In this document: in pieces, positions 1 to 4,554 of the stretch
Position numbering within the stretch: the stretch's first letter is position 1
Layout of the letters: each line of letters opens with the position of its first letter
Assembly: GCA_945957495.1 (NCBI GenBank)
Contig: CAMFLG010000253.1
Location: forward strand, 1 to 5,390
Length of the DNA stretch: 5,390 bases
Reading direction: 5' to 3'
From: an uncultured Pseudorhodobacter sp.
GTDB taxonomy: Bacteria > Pseudomonadota > Alphaproteobacteria > Rhodobacterales > Rhodobacteraceae
Notes under the pieces: model-generated
Databases searched by the model: none
What the model was told of the DNA's origin: nothing
Seen by the model: only the letters and a program-made list of their open reading frames with translations
Program-made: the position numbers and the translations under genes

Positions 1-366
1 TTGGCGCGCACGCAAAGCCGCCGGATTCAAGGGTCCGCTCTGAGCGAGTTGCAGATGGTGCAAGGCCATCTCGCCGATATGGCTTTGCAGGTCGATGCTG
101 CGGCCTTGCTGATCTACCGCGCCGCCTGGACCAAGGATCAGGGCGCTGCGCGGGTCAGCCGCGAGGCTGCGATGGCCAAGCTTTACGCCACTGAGGCCGC
201 GCAGAAGGTCATCGACATGTCGGTGCAACTGCATGGCGGCGACGGCGTGCGCCACGGCTTCGCGGTGGAGGCGCTGTACCGCGAAATCAGGGCGTTGCGC
301 ATCTATGAGGGCGCATCAGACGTGCAGAGAATCGTGATCGCCCGCGCGGTGCTGGGCGGCGGATAA
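1..366 (+). CDS. Acyl-CoA dehydrogenase, C-terminal part (5' end outside window)
   Basis: This is the last 121 residues of an acyl-CoA dehydrogenase, an FAD flavoenzyme family that makes the alpha,beta double bond in acyl-CoA thioesters. Full members have about 380-400 residues, so only the C-terminal helical domain is present. Reading is open from base 1; the TTG there is just where the window cuts the gene and is not a start. Visible family signatures are the helix around LQMVQGHLADMAL, the LHGGDGVR segment (fragment residues 77-84) and ALRIYEGASDVQR near the end. E103 of the fragment, in IYEG, is at the position of the catalytic base of medium-chain-type enzymes. The stop is 13 nt before the cupin gene, so the two are probably cotranscribed. 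With a 2-aminobenzoate-type CoA ligase downstream, the substrate is probably a cyclic or ring-derived acyl-CoA; that is inference from context. The family call is firm and the substrate is not. Confidence 0.93.
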   Translation: MARTQSRRIQGSALSELQMVQGHLADMALQVDAAALLIYRAAWTKDQGAARVSREAAMAKLYATEAAQKVIDMSVQLHGGDGVRHGFAVEALYREIRALRIYEGASDVQRIVIARAVLGGG

Positions 367-367
367 G

Positions 368-377
368 GGAGGTGATC
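368..377 (+). promoter_or_regulatory. Extended Shine-Dalgarno site of the cupin gene
   Basis: GGAGGTGATC directly follows the acyl-CoA dehydrogenase stop. It is complementary over 10 nt to the usual bacterial 16S rRNA 3' end (GATCACCTCC). The GGAGG core is 7 nt from the ATG at 380, which fixes that start. Ribosome sites elsewhere in the window show only 4-6 nt of core complementarity, so this one should be unusually strong. Confidence 0.8.
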
Positions 378-379
378 AG

Positions 380-829
380 ATGAAAAAGCTTGACGGCGGC
401 ATTACCCGCGACGGCGAGGCCTATCATGGCCGGATGCTGAACATTCTGGGACAGCGCTATTTCCCCAAGGCAAGCTGCGAGGCGTCGTTTGCCTTTGAAA
501 CCAACAGCGAGCCGGGGCAGTTCGTGCCGGTCCATGTGCATCCGACCCAGGACGAATTCATTCTGGTGCAGGAAGGCCAGCTGGAGCTGAAGCTTGATGG
601 CAAATGGTCCACCGCGCGGGCGGGCGATCTGGTGCGGATGCCGCGCGGCGTGCCACATGGCTATTTCAACAAATCCGACAAACCGGCGCGCGCGCTGTTC
701 TGGGTTTCGCCCGCAGGCAAGCTGGAGGCGCTGTTCGAGGCGCTGCACGACATGACCGATGTTCCCGCCGTGATCGAAACCTCGGCCCGCCACGACGTAG
801 ATTTCCTGCCGCCGGAGGCGAACGACTGA
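380..829 (+). CDS. Small single-domain cupin protein, function unassigned
   Basis: A 149-aa cytosolic protein (no signal peptide or membrane segment) with both canonical cupin motifs. Motif 1 is G46-x5-H52-x-H54-x4-E59-x6-G66. Motif 2 is G82-x5-P88-x-G90-x2-H93-x3-N97. H52, H54, E59 and H93 form the full 3-His/1-Glu metal-ligand set, so a bound Fe, Mn, Ni or Zn ion is expected. Small cupins of this type include dioxygenases, isomerases, sugar-binding proteins and proteins of unknown role, so the fold does not tell the reaction. The gene lies between acyl-CoA dehydrogenase and thioesterase genes of an aromatic-CoA operon, and its stop overlaps the next start (TGATG). A role in that pathway, such as a ring-cleaving or hydroxylating step, or protection from a side product, is plausible but unproven. 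The C-terminal tail after residue 110 is outside the cupin core. The start is supported by the strong ribosome site. Confidence 0.92.
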   Translation: MKKLDGGITRDGEAYHGRMLNILGQRYFPKASCEASFAFETNSEPGQFVPVHVHPTQDEFILVQEGQLELKLDGKWSTARAGDLVRMPRGVPHGYFNKSDKPARALFWVSPAGKLEALFEALHDMTDVPAVIETSARHDVDFLPPEAND

Positions 830-1239
830 TGACCTACCAGCGCACGATCCCCATCGAGTTCAATCACTGCGACCCGGCAGGGATCGTGTTCTATCCGCGC
901 TATTTCGAGATGACCAATTCGGTCATCGAGAATTTCTTTGCCGATGTGGTGGGGCGGTCTTTCGCCTCCATGCACCGGGGCGCGCAAAACGGCGTGCCGA
1001 CGGTGTCGATTGCAGCCGATTTCATGGCACCTTCGCGGTTGGGCGACAAGGTGCTGTTTTCGCTGCAGATTGCCAAGCTGGGCCGATCCTCGGTCACGGT
1101 GACGATCGAGGGGCGGATGGCGGAAGAGTTGCGCATGCGCGCCACCCTCACGCTGGTCTGGATTGACGGAATGAAGGCGGCAGCCTGGCCCGATGACATG
1201 CGGGCGCGGCTGCAAACCTATATGGAGGGCGCGGCATGA
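829..1239 (+). CDS. Acyl-CoA thioesterase, 4-hydroxybenzoyl-CoA thioesterase (hotdog) family
   Basis: A 136-aa single hotdog-domain protein. The N-terminal segment HCDPAGIVFYPRYF (residues 13-26) matches the active-site loop and helix start of Pseudomonas-type 4-hydroxybenzoyl-CoA thioesterases; D15 corresponds to their catalytic aspartate (D17). A second family signature, the strand VSIAADFMAP followed by LGD (about residues 59-73), is also present. Such enzymes hydrolyse aryl- or acyl-CoA to the free acid and CoA and work as cytosolic tetramers. The ATG at 829 overlaps the cupin stop (TGATG) and has GGAGG at 814-818. Reading in this frame is open further upstream, but that part is antisense-like shadow inside the cupin gene with no family match. 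In this operon the enzyme probably recovers CoA from dead-end aromatic thioesters or releases a pathway intermediate. The exact substrate cannot be read from the sequence. Confidence 0.92.
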   Translation: MTYQRTIPIEFNHCDPAGIVFYPRYFEMTNSVIENFFADVVGRSFASMHRGAQNGVPTVSIAADFMAPSRLGDKVLFSLQIAKLGRSSVTVTIEGRMAEELRMRATLTLVWIDGMKAAAWPDDMRARLQTYMEGAA

Positions 1240-1640
1240 GCCACGAGATACTGCATCCGAAAAACTGGAAGCCCGCGCGCGGCTATGCCAATGGCGTCGC
1301 GGCGACGGGGCGGATGGTTTTTACCGGCGGCCTTATCGGCTGGAACGCCGATCAGGAATTTGAAACCGATGACTTCGTGGGTCAGGTCGAGGTGGCGCTG
1401 CGCAGCATCGTCGAGGTGCTGGCCTGCGCCGGGGCGCGGCCGGAGCATCTGGTGCGGCTGACCTGGTATGTCACCGACAAGCAAGAATATCTCAGCAATC
1501 TGAAAGGCTTGGGCGCGGTTTATAAAGACGTGATCGGACGTCACTTTCCCGCCATGGCATTGGTGCAGGTGGTGGCGCTGGTCGAAGACCGCGCCAAGGT
1601 GGAAATCGAGGCGACTGCCGTTATTCCGGAGGAAATCTGA
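1236..1640 (+). CDS. RidA/YjgF-family protein lacking the catalytic arginine
   Basis: A 134-aa Rid-family protein; these form trimers with active sites between subunits. Classical RidA hydrolyses reactive enamines/imines to ketones and ammonia. The fold signature is clear: RGYANGV near the N-terminus, VFTGGLIGW at 28-36, FPAMALVQVVAL at 104-115 and KVEIEATAV near the C-terminus. Y17 and a hydroxyl residue (T30 for the usual Ser30) are kept. Where deaminating members have PAR (Arg105) this protein has P105-A106-M107, and the usual Asn of the N-x-x-Y segment is G93. It therefore does not look like a standard imine deaminase. Its start overlaps the thioesterase stop (ATGA) with GGAGGG at 1224-1229, and its stop overlaps the ligase start. 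The context, possible catabolism of an amino-aromatic acid via enamine-like ring intermediates, suggests a Rid-type role or binding of such a compound; this is inference. Confidence 0.9.
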   Translation: MSHEILHPKNWKPARGYANGVAATGRMVFTGGLIGWNADQEFETDDFVGQVEVALRSIVEVLACAGARPEHLVRLTWYVTDKQEYLSNLKGLGAVYKDVIGRHFPAMALVQVVALVEDRAKVEIEATAVIPEEI

Positions 1641-3268
1641 TGCTTGGACCCACTGGCCATAGTGATACCTTCACCCGCGACCGCCTACCACCCGAGGATC
1701 AGCAGCCCGCCTTCCTTTTGGAAAAGTTCCAGTACCCCGAATGGTTGAACGCCGGGGTGGAACTGACGGATAAAATGGTGGAAAAGGGCTTTGGTGATCA
1801 TGTGGCGTTGATCGGCAACGGCCGCAAGCGCACCTATAAGGAGCTGACCGATTGGTCGAACCGGATCGCTCATGTTCTGGTTGAGGATTACGGCGTAAAG
1901 CCAGGAAATCGCGTTCTTATCCGCTCGGCCAACAACCCTGCCATGGTGGCGTGCTGGCTGGCTGCGACCAAGGCCGGGGCGGTTGTGGTCAACACCATGC
2001 CGATGCTCCGGGCGGGTGAGTTGGGCCAGATTGTTGATCGGGGCGAGATCAAGCTTGCGCTTTGCGACACGCGGTTGATGGAAGAACTGGTCGCCTGCGC
2101 CAAGCATTCGCATTTCCTGCAAACCGTGGTTGGTTTTGACGGCACGGCAAACCACGACGCAGAGCTTGACCGGTTGGCCCTGTCAAAACCGGTGAAGTTC
2201 ACGGCCCCCCCGACCGGGCGCGACGATGTGGCGCTGATCGGCTTTACCTCTGGCACGACCGGAGAGCCGAAAGGCGCGATGCACTTTCATCGCGATCTGA
2301 TGATCATTGCGGATGGCTACGCCAAGGAAGTGCTGGGCGTGGTGCCGGAAGATGTGTTCGTCGGCAGCCCGCCCTTGGCGTTCACTTTCGGCCTTGGCGG
2401 CTTGGCGGTGTTCCCCCTGCGCTTTGGGGCTGCGGCGGCGCTGCTGGAGCAGGCGACACCCAACAATATGATCGAATTGATCCAGACCCATAAGGCAACG
2501 GTCTGCTTTACAGCACCCACCGCCTATCGCGTGATGCTGAAGGCGATGGACGAGGGTGCCGATCTGTCGTCATTGCGGGCGGCGGTCAGCGCGGGGGAAA
2601 CCCTTCCTGCCCCGGTTTATGAAGAATGGATCGCAAAAACCGGCAAGCCGATGCTGGACGGCATCGGTGCCACCGAAATGCTGCACATCTTCCTGACCAA
2701 CCGGTTCGAGGATCACCGGCCAGGCTGCACCGGGCGGCCCGTCACCGGTTATGAGGCGCGCATCGTTGGGCCGGATATGGCTGAACTGCCCCGGGGCGAG
2801 GTGGGGCGGCTGGCTGTGCGCGGCCCGATCGGCTGCCGCTATCTGGCCGATGCGCGGCAGACGAAATATGTGCGCGACGGCTGGAACCTGACCGGCGACA
2901 GTTTCTGGCAGGATGACGAAGGCCGCTTTCACTTCGCAGCGCGTTCGGACGACATGATCATTTCGGCGGGCTACAACATCGCGGGTCCAGAGGTGGAGGC
3001 GGCCTTGCTGTCGCATCCCGACGTTCTGGAATGTGCCGTGATCGGCAGCCCGGACGAGGAACGTGGCCAGATTGTCGAGGCGCATGTGGTGTTGGCCGAA
3101 GGCCGCGCGCCGGATGCGCTGATGGTCAAGCTGCTACAAGACCACGTCAAACAGGTGATTGCGCCCTACAAATATCCGCGACGGGTGATCTTTGTCCGCG
3201 CCCTGCCGAAAACGCAAACCGGCAAGATTCAGCGTTTCCGCCTGCACGGCACCTCTGACAAATCCTAA
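1640..3268 (+). CDS. abmG: Aryl-CoA ligase, probable 2-aminobenzoate-CoA ligase
   Basis: A 542-aa adenylate-forming (ANL superfamily) enzyme that would convert an aromatic acid, ATP and CoA to aryl-CoA, AMP and PPi. Motifs appear in order: phosphate loop FTSGTTGEPKG (202-212), acyl-pocket segment around FTFGLGG (248-254), GATE (343-346), TGD with the ATP-ribose aspartate D420, the hinge ARSDDMI (434-440), SAGYNIAGPEVE (442-453), and the C-terminal TGK with catalytic K529. The N-terminal HSDTFTRDRLPP and the APTAYR, GATEMLHIF and GPIGCRYLAD segments resemble what I recall of 2-aminobenzoate/benzoate-CoA ligases rather than acetyl- or fatty-acyl-CoA synthetases. Length fits. GGAGG at 1628-1632, 7 nt upstream, and the TGATG overlap with the Rid gene fix the start. 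It is the last gene of the operon. Benzoate, salicylate or another ring-substituted benzoate remain possible substrates. The symbol is a best match and not proven. Confidence 0.88.
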   Translation: MLGPTGHSDTFTRDRLPPEDQQPAFLLEKFQYPEWLNAGVELTDKMVEKGFGDHVALIGNGRKRTYKELTDWSNRIAHVLVEDYGVKPGNRVLIRSANNPAMVACWLAATKAGAVVVNTMPMLRAGELGQIVDRGEIKLALCDTRLMEELVACAKHSHFLQTVVGFDGTANHDAELDRLALSKPVKFTAPPTGRDDVALIGFTSGTTGEPKGAMHFHRDLMIIADGYAKEVLGVVPEDVFVGSPPLAFTFGLGGLAVFPLRFGAAAALLEQATPNNMIELIQTHKATVCFTAPTAYRVMLKAMDEGADLSSLRAAVSAGETLPAPVYEEWIAKTGKPMLDGIGATEMLHIFLTNRFEDHRPGCTGRPVTGYEARIVGPDMAELPRGEVGRLAVRGPIGCRYLADARQTKYVRDGWNLTGDSFWQDDEGRFHFAARSDDMIISAGYNIAGPEVEAALLSHPDVLECAVIGSPDEERGQIVEAHVVLAEGRAPDALMVKLLQDHVKQVIAPYKYPRRVIFVRALPKTQTGKIQRFRLHGTSDKS

Positions 3269-3585
3269 TGCGCGACGCGGCCTGCGTCGCGCTGCATCGG
3301 CCAACCGGCGCGCTGTAGAACCTTCGGCGCCAGCGGCAGACAGCGCAGGACGCGAAACTGCCGCTCTGTCCGGAACTGCGGGTCATGGCGCAAGTCGTCG
3401 GGCAGCAGCGAAGGGTCAAAGATCGTCTGGCACCGGCACTCGATTTCGACGCGGTTCCAGCGGCCGATCAAGGCGGCGGGCGGCAGTTTCAGGATTGCCG
3501 CGCGCAGGGCTGTCTCTTTCGCGCGAAGGCGGGCGATCTCGGCGCGGATTTCGGCCAATTCATCGGCGGGGCTCAGGTGATGCAT
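3265..3585 (-). CDS. Conserved hypothetical 106-aa protein with N-terminal coiled coil
   Basis: I do not recognise a named function. The protein starts with a charged, alanine-rich heptad-like helix (about residues 6-32, with AEIRAEIARLRAKE) that should form a short coiled coil. A segment with GRWNRVEIE (about 41-49), IFDPSLLP and RVLRCLPL follows. This layout resembles small uncharacterised proteins I associate with Rhodobacteraceae. There is no signal peptide, membrane segment or obvious DNA-binding motif. The ATG at 3585 has GGAG (3592-3595 on the complement) 6 nt upstream, which supports real translation. The gene is convergent with the CoA ligase; its TAG overlaps the ligase TAA by 4 nt, and its last codons lie in a hairpin. 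It is divergent from the methyltransferase gene, so it is probably expressed separately from the catabolic operon. Confidence 0.68.
   Translation of the reverse strand: MHHLSPADELAEIRAEIARLRAKETALRAAILKLPPAALIGRWNRVEIECRCQTIFDPSLLPDDLRHDPQFRTERQFRVLRCLPLAPKVLQRAGWPMQRDAGRVAH
3270..3292. terminator. GC-rich hairpin just past the ligase stop, candidate terminator
   Basis: A perfect 9-bp inverted repeat, GCGCGACGC (3270-3278) and GCGTCGCGC (3284-3292), encloses a 5-nt loop GGCCT. It begins 1 nt after the ligase TAA. It lies inside the convergent 106-aa gene, encoding its last residues (around RDAGRVA). There is no T-run on the + side and only a mixed AT stretch (ATTAGGATTTGT) on the - side, so it is not a textbook intrinsic terminator. 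It may act as a 3'-end stabilising hairpin or with Rho, possibly for both genes. Confidence 0.5.
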
Positions 3586-3678
3586 GCGTTGCTCCGATTA
3601 AAATTGCATCGCATCAGCATGGCCGACGATTGGTAAACACGGCGTTGATGGGCGCAAAGCCCGCAGTGAAATCAGGTC

Positions 3679-3699
3679 ATTGCACGCGCCCTGTGCAGA
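3679..3699 (+). repeat. ATTGCACG-N6-GTGCAGA element, copy 1 (upstream of methyltransferase gene)
   Basis: ATTGCACG (3679-3686) and GTGCAGA (3693-3699) contain the inverted arms TGCAC and GTGCA with a 7-nt centre. A further GTGCA follows at 3702-3706. The same two flanking words recur upstream of tolC at 4505-4520. It could be an operator or a small hairpin; the protein that would bind it is unknown. Confidence 0.4.
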
Positions 3700-3720
3700 T
3701 CGTGCATCGAAGCATCGCAA

Positions 3721-3726
3721 AGGAGG
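3721..3726 (+). promoter_or_regulatory. Orphan AGGAGG Shine-Dalgarno-like sequence
   Basis: AAAGGAGG (3719-3726) is an excellent ribosome-site match, but the nearest start codon, ATG at 3740, is 13 nt away, longer than usual. That ATG is in frame with the methyltransferase gene and would add 31 residues to it. The extension has no family character, so I favour the start at 3833 and treat this site as possibly fortuitous. Confidence 0.35.
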
Positions 3727-3832
3727 CAAAAAAGCGCGGATGGAAATGCCGCCCAAGTGCGATCGGGCGTTGCTCCGCCCCAACAACTGTGGCAAGACGG
3801 TATTGACGCAAACTAGACTGACGAGTTCAGAC

Positions 3833-4486
3833 ATGAGCGATTACGCCACCCGACGCACGACCATGGTAGATACGCAGGTTCGCCCTTCGGATGTGACCAA
3901 ATATCCGATCATCGCAGCCCTGCTTTCCGTTCCGCGTGAGGCCTATGTGCCGGATGCGCTGAAAGAGGCGGCCTATGCGGGCGGTAATATCGCCATCGCC
4001 CCGGGTCGGGTGCTGCTGGAGGCGCGCAGCTTTGCCAAGCTTCTGGACGCGCTGGATGTGCAGCCCGACGATGCGGTGCTGGCTATCGGGTGCGGGCTTG
4101 GATATTCGGCGGCTGTTCTGGCGCGACTGGGCAAATCGGTGACTGCGGTTGAGGCGGATGCGGATTTGGCCGCGGCAGCCAAAGCCACTTTGGCCGCGCA
4201 AGGCGTTGCCAACTCAAACGTCATGCAGGGCGCGCTGCAGGATGGCGCCGCCGCGCAGGCCCCATTCGACGTGATGGTCATCGAAGGTGGGGTTCAAGAG
4301 GTTCCCGAGGCGTTGCTATCGCAACTTGCCGAAGGTGGCCGGGTCGGCGCGATCTTCATGGAAGGGGCGCTTGGCGTTGCCAAGGTTGGTCATAAAGCTG
4401 ACGGTCGGGTGAACTGGCGCTATGCCTTCAACGCGACGGCGCCGGTGCTGGCGGCGTTCCAGGCCAAGGCGGAATTTGCCCTGTAA
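3833..4486 (+). CDS. pcm: Protein-L-isoaspartate O-methyltransferase family protein (divergent)
   Basis: A 217-aa class I SAM-dependent methyltransferase of the PIMT family. Canonical members methylate L-isoaspartyl residues in damaged proteins in the cytosol. Motif I is VLAIGCGLGYSAAVLA (from about residue 82), E107 is the likely SAM-ribose acid, FDVMVIEGG (145-153) corresponds to FDAIIVTAA of E. coli Pcm, and QLAEGG follows. The N-terminal RRTTMVDTQVRPSDVT is typical of the alphaproteobacterial subgroup and sets the start at 3833, although its ribosome site (GACGAG, 3820-3825) is weak. An in-frame ATG at 3863 is less likely because it would cut that segment. The usual TISQP substrate-binding motif is replaced by VLLEAR (60-65), so true isoaspartyl repair activity is doubtful. 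It precedes tolC by 68 nt, an arrangement I know from other alphaproteobacteria, and may be cotranscribed with it. Confidence 0.88.
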   Translation: MSDYATRRTTMVDTQVRPSDVTKYPIIAALLSVPREAYVPDALKEAAYAGGNIAIAPGRVLLEARSFAKLLDALDVQPDDAVLAIGCGLGYSAAVLARLGKSVTAVEADADLAAAAKATLAAQGVANSNVMQGALQDGAAAQAPFDVMVIEGGVQEVPEALLSQLAEGGRVGAIFMEGALGVAKVGHKADGRVNWRYAFNATAPVLAAFQAKAEFAL

Positions 4487-4554
4487 ACACATTGGGCGGC
4501 GGCGATTGCACGGGTGCAGACGCGGCAAGGCAACAAGAAAAGTTTGAGGATGCG
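4487..4554 (+). other. Short pcm-tolC intergenic gap
   Basis: This 68-nt spacer has no terminator-like hairpin followed by a T-run and no convincing promoter, so the two genes are probably read together at least in part. It carries the second ATTGCACG/GTGCAGA element and the tolC ribosome site GAGG at 4546-4549, 5 nt from the ATG at 4555. Confidence 0.6.
4505..4520 (+). repeat. ATTGCACG-N1-GTGCAGA element, copy 2 (upstream of tolC)
   Basis: ATTGCACG (4505-4512) and GTGCAGA (4514-4520) are separated by one G, giving the near-palindrome TGCACGGGTGCA. Both words are identical to those at 3679-3699; only the central length differs (1 against 6 nt). The element lies 34 nt before the tolC ATG. Confidence 0.4.

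Larger units (their letters stand above)
1..3268 (+). other. 3' part of an aromatic-acid CoA-thioester degradation operon
   Basis: Five same-strand genes are packed with gaps of 13, -1, -4 and -1 nt, and each of the last four has its own GGAGG-type ribosome site, which points to one transcript with coupled translation. The set (acyl-CoA dehydrogenase, cupin, thioesterase, Rid protein, aryl-CoA ligase) fits aerobic CoA-dependent degradation of 2-aminobenzoate or a relative. The expected signature enzyme, anthraniloyl-CoA monooxygenase/reductase, would have to lie upstream of base 1. The promoter is not in the window. Confidence 0.65.
3586..3832. other. Intergenic region between divergent genes
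   Basis: A 247-nt gap between the start of the 106-aa gene (-) and the methyltransferase gene (+). I see no convincing gene in it; the reading frames crossing it have no recognisable protein character. It should hold promoters for both genes, but none is clear. TTGACG at 3803-3808 is a good -35 match, yet a -10 at normal spacing would fall on the ATG at 3833. Other contents are the inverted repeat at 3679-3699, GCATC-type repeats (3606-3615, 3704-3717), a repeated 11-mer (3586-3596, 3767-3777) and an orphan AGGAGG (3721-3726). Confidence 0.7.

Noticed and set aside
287..793. 168-codon open frame on the - strand opposite the acyl-CoA dehydrogenase end and the cupin
   Set aside because: The composition is arginine/histidine-rich, as expected for an antisense shadow, and it conflicts with two well supported genes.
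661..1215. Long open frame on the - strand opposite the cupin and thioesterase genes
   Set aside because: It covers two genes with clear family motifs on the + strand, has no recognisable protein character and reflects the few antisense stops in GC-rich DNA.
2570..3085. 171-codon open frame on the - strand inside the ligase gene
   Set aside because: It is antisense to the conserved C-terminal half of the CoA ligase, with no domain or ribosome-site support.
3597..3602. TTTAAT on the - strand as a -10 box for the 106-aa gene
   Set aside because: A transcript starting 6-8 nt downstream would exclude the gene's own ribosome site at 3592-3595, and there is no -35 partner at normal spacing.
3192..3806. 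Long + strand open frame across the 106-aa gene and the intergenic region
   Set aside because: The translation is low-complexity Arg/Ala/Ser-rich with no motif; the - strand 106-aa gene has the better start site and protein character.
3789..3808. Possible sigma-54 promoter (TGGCA followed by TTGAC)
   Set aside because: The second element lacks the GC required at -12, and the spacing from the GG does not fit.
3598..3834. 78-codon - strand open frame in the intergenic region
   Set aside because: It would start on top of the methyltransferase start codon, has no good ribosome site and resembles no known protein.
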